This document shows, piece after piece, positions 1 to 5,266 of a stretch of DNA of 11,913 nucleotides; positions within the stretch are counted from its first letter, which is position 1, and every line of letters begins with the position of its first letter. The notes under the pieces were generated by a model, which did no database searches, was not told the origin of the DNA, and saw only the letters and a list, made by a program, of their open reading frames with translations. Origin of the DNA: Bacteroidales bacterium (lineage in GTDB: Bacteria; Bacteroidota; Bacteroidia; Bacteroidales; UBA12481); assembly GCA_021160155.1 (NCBI GenBank), contig JAGHDB010000135.1:1-11913 (forward strand), written 5' to 3'. A program made the translations under genes and the position numbers.

Positions 1-662
1 AGATGGGTCTGCAGGAAAACACCATCGGAGTGGCCCCGGTGGGTTGCTCTGTGCTGGCATATGATTTTATGAATGTGGATATGCAGGGTGCCGCCCACGG
101 TCGGGCACCTGCAGTGGCTACCGGTATTAAGCGATGCTGGCCGGATAAGCTGGTTTTTACTTATCAGGGCGATGGTGACCTGGCCGCTATCGGAACCGCC
201 GAAACCATCCATGCATGTAACCGTGGCGAACTGATCACCATTGTTTTTATTAATAACGGGATTTATGGAATGACCGGGGGCCAGATGGCGCCAACCACAC
301 TTGAAGGGATGAAAACATCTACAAGCCCGTACGGTCGTGAGATACACTCCATGGGTAACCCGATCAAAATGACCGAATTGGTTGCCCAGTTACCGGGTAC
401 TTATTATGTAACCCGTCAGTCGGTACATACTCCCCGAAATGTGAGACGTACTAAAAAAGCGATCAGAAATGCTATTCAGGTTCAGCTGGATGGGAAAGGA
501 CTCTCCTTTGTTGAGATTGTATCCAACTGTAATTCAGGATGGAAAATGACACCGGTGCATGCCAACGAATGGATGGAAGAAAATATGTTTCCTTTTTATC
601 CACTAGGTGATATTAAAGTGGACGGAAAATTGGTAAATGAATCAAAAACTCAAGCGAAATGA
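1..662 (+). CDS. 2-oxoacid:ferredoxin oxidoreductase, beta (TPP-binding) subunit, 5'-truncated
   Basis: C-terminal 219 residues of the beta subunit of a CoA-acylating 2-oxoacid:ferredoxin oxidoreductase, a cytosolic enzyme that converts a 2-oxoacid and CoA to acyl-CoA, CO2 and reduced ferredoxin. Counting from the first in-window Met, the TPP/Mg site is visible as GDGD (residues 56-59) followed by the INN motif (83-85). Cys15 in VGCSV and Cys176 in SNCNSGW match two of the four beta-subunit [4Fe-4S] ligands of the family; the CxxC pair should lie upstream. The ATG at 3 is internal: the segment IGVAPVGCS normally sits well inside the protein, so the gene starts outside the window. The HGRAPAVATGIKR stretch resembles the branched-chain (Vor) or general 2-oxoacid (Kor) type rather than pyruvate enzymes, but the substrate cannot be fixed from this half. 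Its stop overlaps the gamma start (ATGA at 659-662), implying translational coupling. The alpha subunit and a small ferredoxin subunit probably lie upstream. Confidence 0.93.
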   Translation, partial: MGLQENTIGVAPVGCSVLAYDFMNVDMQGAAHGRAPAVATGIKRCWPDKLVFTYQGDGDLAAIGTAETIHACNRGELITIVFINNGIYGMTGGQMAPTTLEGMKTSTSPYGREIHSMGNPIKMTELVAQLPGTYYVTRQSVHTPRNVRRTKKAIRNAIQVQLDGKGLSFVEIVSNCNSGWKMTPVHANEWMEENMFPFYPLGDIKVDGKLVNESKTQAK

Positions 663-1216
663 CTGAAGAGATCATCATAGCCGGATTCGGAGGGCAGGGG
701 GTATTATCGATGGGGAAAATCCTTGCCTATTCTGCAATTATGCAAAACCAGGAAGTCAGCTGGTTTCCATCATACGGTCCTGAAATGCGGGGCGGAACAG
801 CCAATGTTACGGTTATTCTGAGCGACGACAGGATCAGTTCACCGGTTCTCCGGGTGTATGATACGGCCATTATTCTGAATCAGCAATCGATGGATAAGTT
901 TGAATCTGCTGTCAAACCGGGGGGATTGCTTCTTTATGACAGCAACGGAATCACCCGGAAACCTGAGCGTAAAGATATCAGGGTTTGGAAAGTAGATGCG
1001 GCAGAGGAGGCAACCAATATGGGTAACAAACGGATTTTTAACATGATCGTGTTGGGGGCTTTTCTGAAAATCAAACCGATTGTTCAAATGGAAAACGTCC
1101 GGAAAGGGCTTGAAAAATCAATACCGGCAAGATACCATGACCTGTTTGATATGAACCAGGCGGCCATCAGGCGCGGTGAGGAGATCGTATACCAGGAGCA
1201 GGATTATTCAAAGTAG
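659..1216 (+). CDS. 2-oxoacid:ferredoxin oxidoreductase, gamma subunit
   Basis: A complete 185-residue gamma subunit, the usual size for a separately encoded gamma chain, partner of the beta subunit directly upstream. The N-terminus shows the family's glycine-rich motif GFGGQGV (residues 9-15) and the conserved PEMRGG (41-46), both hallmarks of the pyruvate/ketoisovalerate oxidoreductase catalytic domain that packs against alpha and beta and helps form the CoA site. No cysteine cluster is present, so it carries no Fe-S centre. The ATG is set by the four-base ATGA overlap with the beta stop, and no Shine-Dalgarno sequence precedes it. The gene ends in TAG inside the tail of the convergent dehydrogenase gene, a 13-bp overlap with no terminator visible. 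Whether the complex is Vor- or Kor-type is undetermined. Confidence 0.93.
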   Translation: MTEEIIIAGFGGQGVLSMGKILAYSAIMQNQEVSWFPSYGPEMRGGTANVTVILSDDRISSPVLRVYDTAIILNQQSMDKFESAVKPGGLLLYDSNGITRKPERKDIRVWKVDAAEEATNMGNKRIFNMIVLGAFLKIKPIVQMENVRKGLEKSIPARYHDLFDMNQAAIRRGEEIVYQEQDYSK

Positions 1217-2007
1217 GTATTGTCCCGGTGCTGTTTGACCAGTATCCGGTGCAATACCCCCGGGCAACATCGTTTTAAATATATTCCGAGGATCTCTTTT
1301 CCTCCAATATAAATCTCCTGTCTGCCTTTTTTTACTCCCCTGAGAATGCGTCCGGCGAGTTTCATTGGGTCCATACCCTCTTCCTGGGTCCGGTTCATGC
1401 GATTAAACCGTTCGCCACTGGCAGTTAATGCATTATATGATATCCTTGTGCGAATATAACCCGGACAAACGATCGTGATGCCTACTCCCGTGCCATCCAA
1501 CTCTACCCTCAGGCTGTCGTAAAAGCCATGCAGGGCATGTTTGCTTGCTGCATAAGCTGTCCGGCCTGATGTGCCGGTTTTACCGGTTACACTTGAAGTA
1601 ACAATCACCTGTCCTGAACCCTGACGAATCATTTCAGGAACTACGGATTTAGTCAGGGCAATCGATCCGAAATAATTGATCTCCATCACTTCACGGTCAA
1701 TTGACAAGGGAGATTCAAGAGCCATGGCCCGTGTGCTGATGCCGGCATTATTAAAAAGAAAATCGATGCTGCCAAACCGCTCTGTTACCTGCCGGGTAAG
1801 TTTTTTAAAAGAACCGGTCTCTTTGATATCCATAGGAAGGATAAGGTATTGGTCTTCTGCAAGTCCGGATGTTTTAGCAACACGAATCAGTTCATCTTTT
1901 CTGCGTGCCGAAAGAACGAGCCGGGCTCCCTTTACGGCACATGCATAGGCCAGTGCCTCTCCAATACCGGATGAAGCCCCTGTGATCCAAACTACTTTAT
2001 TAATCAT
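1204..2007 (-). CDS. SDR family NAD(P)-dependent oxidoreductase
   Basis: Classical short-chain dehydrogenase/reductase of 267 residues. Counting from the chosen start, the Rossmann cofactor motif TGASSGIG is at 9-16, NNAG at 86-89, the catalytic Asn in EINYFG at 111, the Ser of VTSS at 139, and the YAASK catalytic pair is Tyr152/Lys156, so the whole Asn-Ser-Tyr-Lys tetrad is intact. The Arg-Arg after the second strand (LSARR) favours NADPH over NADH. A C-terminal extension with LKRCCPG resembles the DHRS7-like branch; the substrate is unknown. I start at the ATG at 2007 (MINKVVWITG), because the family begins a few residues before the first strand. The in-frame ATG at 2043 would add 12 residues (MKAKSIIQKIIQ) with no family counterpart and would lie close to the likely transcription start. 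It is divergent from the VOC gene and overlaps the gamma subunit gene tail to tail. Confidence 0.9.
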   Translation of the reverse strand: MINKVVWITGASSGIGEALAYACAVKGARLVLSARRKDELIRVAKTSGLAEDQYLILPMDIKETGSFKKLTRQVTERFGSIDFLFNNAGISTRAMALESPLSIDREVMEINYFGSIALTKSVVPEMIRQGSGQVIVTSSVTGKTGTSGRTAYAASKHALHGFYDSLRVELDGTGVGITIVCPGYIRTRISYNALTASGERFNRMNRTQEEGMDPMKLAGRILRGVKKGRQEIYIGGKEILGIYLKRCCPGVLHRILVKQHRDNTYFE

Positions 2008-2047
2008 TTGTATTATTTTCTGGATGATACTTTTCGCCTTCAACCTG

Positions 2048-2055
2048 TAAATGTA
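2048..2055 (-). promoter_or_regulatory. weak candidate -7 element for the SDR gene
   Basis: On the minus strand this reads TACATTTA, seven of eight bases of the Bacteroidota -7 consensus TAnnTTTG. It would start transcription near 2041, leaving about 34 nt before the ATG at 2007. No well-placed -33 TTG is seen (the nearest is 27 bp away), so this is only a suggestion. Confidence 0.25.
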
Positions 2056-2056
2056 T

Positions 2057-2064
2057 TACCTTTG
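2057..2064 (+). promoter_or_regulatory. Bacteroidota-type -7 promoter element of the VOC gene
   Basis: TACCTTTG is an exact match to TAnnTTTG, the -7 element recognised by the primary sigma factor of Bacteroidota. It lies 20 bp before the ATG at 2085, giving a leader of roughly 15 nt. The expected upstream TTG/TTTG is poor: only a TTTTCG at 2031-2036 is at about the right distance. The untranslated leader is A/T-rich with no Shine-Dalgarno sequence, as usual in this phylum. Confidence 0.6.
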
Positions 2065-2084
2065 TTTGGTTTTGAAATAATACA

Positions 2085-3161
2085 ATGAGCGAGAAAGTAA
2101 TTAGCGGAATTCAACAAATCGGTATCGGCGTACGCGATGTAAATATTGCATGGAACTGGTATAGTCGTTTTTTCGGAATGGATATCCGTGTGTTTGAAGA
2201 GGAAGCTTCGGCAGATTTTATGCTTCCTTATACCGGTGGACAACCGCGAAGAAGACATGCCGCCCTTGCTTTTAACCTTCAGGGTGGGGGTGGTTTTGAG
2301 ATCTGGCAATATAAAGGTCGCGAACCTTTGCCGGCTGTTTTTCCGGTACAATTGGGAGATATCGGGATCTTTGCCGCCAAAGTCAAATCCAAAGATATTA
2401 CGGCCAGCTATCACTGGCTGAAATCCGAAGGTGCCGAACTGCTAGGTGAGGTTACTACCACACCGGGAGGCAAACAGCACTTTTTTGTAAAAGATCCGTT
2501 TAATAATATTTTTGAAGTGGTTGAAGCCAATTCATGGTTCACAGACGACCGGAAACTGGGTGGCGGAACGTATGGCGCGATCATCGGGGTTTCACGTATC
2601 GACAGGGCCCGGATTTTTTATTCAAAAATCCTGGGCTATGATACGGTAGAATATGATGAAACCGGCCGTTTCGATGACCTCAACGGGTTACCCGGGCAGG
2701 ATCATGAATATCGCCGTGTATTACTCTCGCACAGCCAGAGAAGAATGGGGGGATTCAGCCGGCTGTTGGGTGACAGTCAGATTGAACTGGTGGAGGTAAA
2801 AGACCGTACGCCGGAGTTTATCTTTAAAAACCGTCTGTGGGGTGATCTGGGATTTATTCACCTTTGTTTTGACATTCGCGGCATGAATAGCATTAGAAAA
2901 GAGTGTGAAGCCATCGGTCATCCCTTTACCGTTGATAGTTCAAAGCATATGGATGATTCTTTTGATATGGGGGATGCGGCAGGTCACTTCAGCTATGTGG
3001 AAGATCCGGATGGCACATTGATTGAATTTGTAGAAACCCACAAATTACCCATCCTGAAAAAACTGGGGATATCTATCAACATGAGAAAACGGGATCCTGA
3101 AAAGAATCTGCCGGACTGGATGCTTAAAGTGCTTAGATTCAGTCGTTACAGGAGTAAATAA
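2085..3161 (+). CDS. VOC (glyoxalase/dioxygenase-fold) family protein, four modules
   Basis: A 358-residue cytosolic protein built of four vicinal-oxygen-chelate beta-alpha-beta3 modules, roughly residues 6-77, 90-150, 162-238 and 253-318, followed by a basic tail. Each module ends with a strand carrying a Glu where VOC enzymes place a metal ligand: Glu72 (FEIW), Glu144 (FEVV), Glu234 (IELV) and Glu314 (IEFV). The partner position on the first strand is Gln11 in module 1, non-ligating in modules 2 and 3, and His259 in module 4. The pattern is therefore not the His-His-Glu set of 4-hydroxyphenylpyruvate dioxygenase, although length and architecture are similar. Family members include isomerases, lyases, ring-cleavage dioxygenases and resistance proteins, and I cannot assign a reaction. 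The ATG at 2085 follows a clear promoter element. The gene's TAA directly abuts the TAA of the convergent nadD. It is divergent from the SDR gene, a possible but unproven functional pairing. Confidence 0.88.
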   Translation: MSEKVISGIQQIGIGVRDVNIAWNWYSRFFGMDIRVFEEEASADFMLPYTGGQPRRRHAALAFNLQGGGGFEIWQYKGREPLPAVFPVQLGDIGIFAAKVKSKDITASYHWLKSEGAELLGEVTTTPGGKQHFFVKDPFNNIFEVVEANSWFTDDRKLGGGTYGAIIGVSRIDRARIFYSKILGYDTVEYDETGRFDDLNGLPGQDHEYRRVLLSHSQRRMGGFSRLLGDSQIELVEVKDRTPEFIFKNRLWGDLGFIHLCFDIRGMNSIRKECEAIGHPFTVDSSKHMDDSFDMGDAAGHFSYVEDPDGTLIEFVETHKLPILKKLGISINMRKRDPEKNLPDWMLKVLRFSRYRSK

Positions 3162-3746
3162 TTATCTGTAAAAGTTCATTTCCCGGATATAATTCCATAC
3201 CGCAGGCGGAAGAAAAAAACGGATCTCTTTCCCGTTTTTAATTGATTGCCGGATAAAACTGGCTGAGATTTCTATCTGTGGTGCTTTAACCAGTGTGACA
3301 TTAGGGTGCTTGATCAACTCGTGACCGGAAAAACCGGGTCGGGGATACACCATGATCCGGTAATATTTCAGCAACTGTTCATGATTCTTCCATTTATAGA
3401 AATCCGGTAACTGATCCGAACCCATGAGCAGAAAAAAATCATTGTCCGGATATTTCCCTGAAAGACAAGTAAGAGTATCAATTGTGTAAGAAGGACGAGG
3501 CATAGTGAATTCAACAGAGGAAGCTCTGAAACGATCGTATCCCTTAATAGCCCTGTGCACCATCTCCAGCCGTTGATTATCCGGAAGTAAATAACTGTTT
3601 TCTTTCAGGGGATTCTGCGGGCTTACTATAAACCATACCTCATCTAAATTTCCGAACTGGTCAAAGTAATTAGCTACAACCAAATGCCCCATATGGACGG
3701 GGTTAAAAGATCCGAAGAATAACCCGGTTCGTTTAGCTTTTGCCAT
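3162..3746 (-). CDS. nadD: nicotinate-nucleotide adenylyltransferase
   Basis: NadD joins nicotinate mononucleotide and ATP to give deamido-NAD and pyrophosphate, the penultimate step of NAD synthesis, in the cytosol. The 194-residue protein has the nucleotidyltransferase signature GSFNPVHMGH (residues 12-21, His18 and His21 being the ATP-site histidines), the PRPSYTIDTL segment (83-92) typical of bacterial NadD, MGSDQL (108-113), and the C-terminal ISASFIR motif (160-166) that binds the ATP phosphates. Length is normal. The ATG at 3746 lies inside the end of gmk (14-bp overlap), so it is the last gene of the yicC-gmk-nadD operon and probably translationally coupled. Its TAA stands back to back with that of the convergent VOC gene, with no spacer and no visible terminator. 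Confidence 0.96.
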   Translation of the reverse strand: MAKAKRTGLFFGSFNPVHMGHLVVANYFDQFGNLDEVWFIVSPQNPLKENSYLLPDNQRLEMVHRAIKGYDRFRASSVEFTMPRPSYTIDTLTCLSGKYPDNDFFLLMGSDQLPDFYKWKNHEQLLKYYRIMVYPRPGFSGHELIKHPNVTLVKAPQIEISASFIRQSIKNGKEIRFFLPPAVWNYIREMNFYR

Positions 3747-4314
3747 AAAGGAACTTATTTACCAGAACCTTTGCTTTTTCAAGGGTCTCCGATAATTGAT
3801 CGTTGACCAGGATATGATCAAATTTCGAAGCTTCCTGCATCTCCAGTTCTGCTTTTTTTAAACGCATCCTGATATGCTCAGGCGCATCACTCGAACGTTG
3901 TTGCAGGCGCTCTTTTAATACCTTAACCGACGGAGGCATAATAAAAATGGAAAGTGCCTGCTCCTGAAACAACTGTTTTAAATTTATGCCGCCTTTTACA
4001 TCTACATCAAAAAGAATAGCGTGTCCTTTCCCGGCAATTCGATCAATTTCTGACTGCAGTGTACCGTAATAATGGTTGGGATACACCTCTTCCCACTCAA
4101 TAAAATCATGCTGATCGATCCGGTTTCTGAATTCTTCAGGTGTCAGAAAGTAATAATCTTTTCCATTCACCTCTTCTTTTCTCACCGGTCGACTACAGGC
4201 TGAAACAGAAAATTCCAGTCCGGGATCCTGTGCCAGAAGATACCTGGCTACCGTGGTTTTACCGGCTCCTGACGGAGCTGAAAGAATAATCAGTTTTACC
4301 GGTTTCACAGCCAC
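3733..4314 (-). CDS. gmk: guanylate kinase (GTG start)
   Basis: Guanylate kinase phosphorylates GMP (and dGMP) with ATP to give GDP, an essential cytosolic step toward GTP and dGTP. The 193-residue protein starts its kinase fold at once, with P-loop APSGAGKT (residues 13-20, Lys19). The GMP-binding segment follows: SACSRPVR (38-45), then GKDYYF (51-56), then EWEEVYPNHYYGT (73-85). DVDVKGG (103-109) is the conserved strand and loop, and the lid region contains Arg149 and Arg151 (HIRMRLKKAE). The start is GTG at 4314, sharing its G with the TAG stop of yicC; no ATG lies upstream in frame near the stop. A second GTG (codon 3) is an alternative that would change the protein by two residues. The one-base overlap upstream and 14-bp overlap with nadD downstream indicate one transcript with coupled translation. 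Confidence 0.96.
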   Translation of the reverse strand: MAVKPVKLIILSAPSGAGKTTVARYLLAQDPGLEFSVSACSRPVRKEEVNGKDYYFLTPEEFRNRIDQHDFIEWEEVYPNHYYGTLQSEIDRIAGKGHAILFDVDVKGGINLKQLFQEQALSIFIMPPSVKVLKERLQQRSSDAPEHIRMRLKKAELEMQEASKFDHILVNDQLSETLEKAKVLVNKFLYGKS

Positions 4315-5189
4315 TATAATACATTTAATAATTGTTCTTTGATCTTCTCCAGCTCATCTTTCATATTGACAACGATTTTCTGAATTGGAGCGTTTCCCGC
4401 CTTCGATCCGAGGGTATTGATCTCCCTCCCCATTTCCTGGGAGATGAAACCCAGTTTCCGGCCGGGAATATCCTCTTGACCCATGGTCTCTAAAAAATAG
4501 GAGCAGTGGTTTCGAAGTCTGACCTTTTCTTCTGTAATATCCAGTTTTTCAAGATAGTAGATAAGCTCCTGTTCCAGCCGGTTCGGATCAATACTGACTT
4601 TCTCACGAATCTCGGATATTGATTGTTCCAGCCGGTTACGGATGGTTTCAATCCGCTGGCTTTCATAATCTCCGATCTTTTCAAGTCCCTCTAAGATCAA
4701 ATTCACCCGCTGTCTGAGATCAACTTCCATGGCTTTCCCCTCCTGCATTCTGAACCGGTTAACTTTATCCAAAGCCTCTTTTAATAAGGTTTCGATTAAA
4801 GTCCATTCTCCTGAGTCAGGTTCTTGCTTTTTTGGAGTAAGCACTTCCGGAAAACGCATGATCATCGGAATTAAAACCTCATTACCCGGAAGCTGGGTGT
4901 CTTCGTTAAGTGATTGTAACTGATCCAGGTAATCCAGGATCACCTGCCGGTTAATAGTGACTGAACGGTCAGGCAAAATATTCTCAATCCAGATTGAAAC
5001 CTCCATTTTACCGCGAACCAGGGTTTTAACGGCCAGATTTCTGATGGTTTGCTCCGTTTCCCTGAAAATCTGCGGTATTTTAAGATGAAGGTCGGCCTGT
5101 TTACCATTGAGGGTTTTAATCTCTACGGTATATTTTTTTTTATCGGTTTGGGCTGTTGCCTGTCCAAACCCGGTCATAGATCTGATCAT
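4314..5189 (-). CDS. yicC: YicC/YloC family endoribonuclease
   Basis: A 291-residue protein beginning MIRSMTGFG, the signature N-terminus of the YicC/YloC family, and ending in the DUF1732 C-terminal domain, where GRKLGFISQEMGREINTLGSK spans residues 243-263. The family is an RNA-cleaving enzyme: YicC in Escherichia coli and YloC in Bacillus subtilis have been characterised as endoribonucleases. The middle (about 140-240) is helical and highly charged, as in relatives. It heads the yicC-gmk-nadD operon; yicC adjacent to gmk is a widespread arrangement. The ATG at 5189 matches the family start exactly. Codons 17-19 are three AAA lysine codons forming an A9 run at 5133-5141, a possible slippage site. 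Transcription starts in the 77-bp gap shared with the divergent macroglobulin gene. Confidence 0.95.
   Translation of the reverse strand: MIRSMTGFGQATAQTDKKKYTVEIKTLNGKQADLHLKIPQIFRETEQTIRNLAVKTLVRGKMEVSIWIENILPDRSVTINRQVILDYLDQLQSLNEDTQLPGNEVLIPMIMRFPEVLTPKKQEPDSGEWTLIETLLKEALDKVNRFRMQEGKAMEVDLRQRVNLILEGLEKIGDYESQRIETIRNRLEQSISEIREKVSIDPNRLEQELIYYLEKLDITEEKVRLRNHCSYFLETMGQEDIPGRKLGFISQEMGREINTLGSKAGNAPIQKIVVNMKDELEKIKEQLLNVL
5133..5141 (-). repeat. A9 homopolymer in the 5' part of yicC
   Basis: Nine consecutive A residues on the coding strand encode Lys17-Lys18-Lys19. A one-base gain leads to a TAA six codons after the run, and a one-base loss leads to TAG after three codons, so slippage here would truncate YicC at about 25 residues. 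It may be simple lysine-codon usage. Confidence 0.9.
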
Positions 5190-5209
5190 GCTGAATGATT
5201 TGCTGGTGG

Positions 5210-5217
5210 TAAAGTTA
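5210..5217 (-). promoter_or_regulatory. candidate -7 element for the yicC-gmk-nadD operon
   Basis: The minus strand reads TAACTTTA, matching TAnnTTTG at seven of eight bases, 20 bp before the yicC ATG at 5189, the same spacing as seen for the VOC gene. No TTG is seen 17-23 bp upstream. It is plausible by position, unproven by sequence. Confidence 0.35.
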
Positions 5218-5227
5218 AAACATTAGC

Positions 5228-5261
5228 TTGTATTTACAGTTGACTCTAATTAGTATCTTTG
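5228..5261 (+). promoter_or_regulatory. Bacteroidota-type promoter of the macroglobulin gene
   Basis: TTG at 5228-5230, a 23-bp spacer, then TATCTTTG at 5254-5261, an exact TAnnTTTG. This fits the Bacteroidota pattern TTG-N17-23-TAnnTTTG. The element ends only five bases before the ATG at 5267, so the predicted transcription start falls at or next to the start codon and the mRNA may be leaderless. It also argues against translation beginning at the in-frame TTG at 5228, which would be the -33 element itself. Confidence 0.65.
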
Positions 5262-5266
5262 ACACC

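Noticed and set aside
3..5. ATG at 3 as a true start of the oxidoreductase beta subunit
   Set aside because: The following residues match the interior of the beta subunit, and the N-terminal CxxC cluster region is missing, so the gene is cut by the window edge.
2008..2043. Upstream ATG at 2043 as the start of the SDR gene
   Set aside because: The 12 extra residues have no counterpart in the family, which starts just before the first Rossmann strand, and the codon would be at or ahead of the suggested transcription start.
2040..2414. A 124-codon frame antisense to the VOC gene
   Set aside because: It lies wholly opposite a well-supported gene and its promoter, has a composition consistent with a shadow frame, and shows no recognisable motif. 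The same holds for the other overlapping minor frames, including 1676-1948, 7768-8028, 8744-9019 and 11233-11532.
2085..3161. Calling the VOC protein 4-hydroxyphenylpyruvate dioxygenase
   Set aside because: Length and two-domain layout fit, but the His-His-Glu iron triad is absent: only one His occupies a ligand position, and the HPPD C-terminal helix motif is not seen.
5228..5266. In-frame TTG start adding 13 residues to the macroglobulin
   Set aside because: This TTG is the -33 element of a well-formed promoter and lies upstream of the likely transcription start. The ATG at 5267 begins directly with the Arg-Arg and hydrophobic core of a signal peptide.
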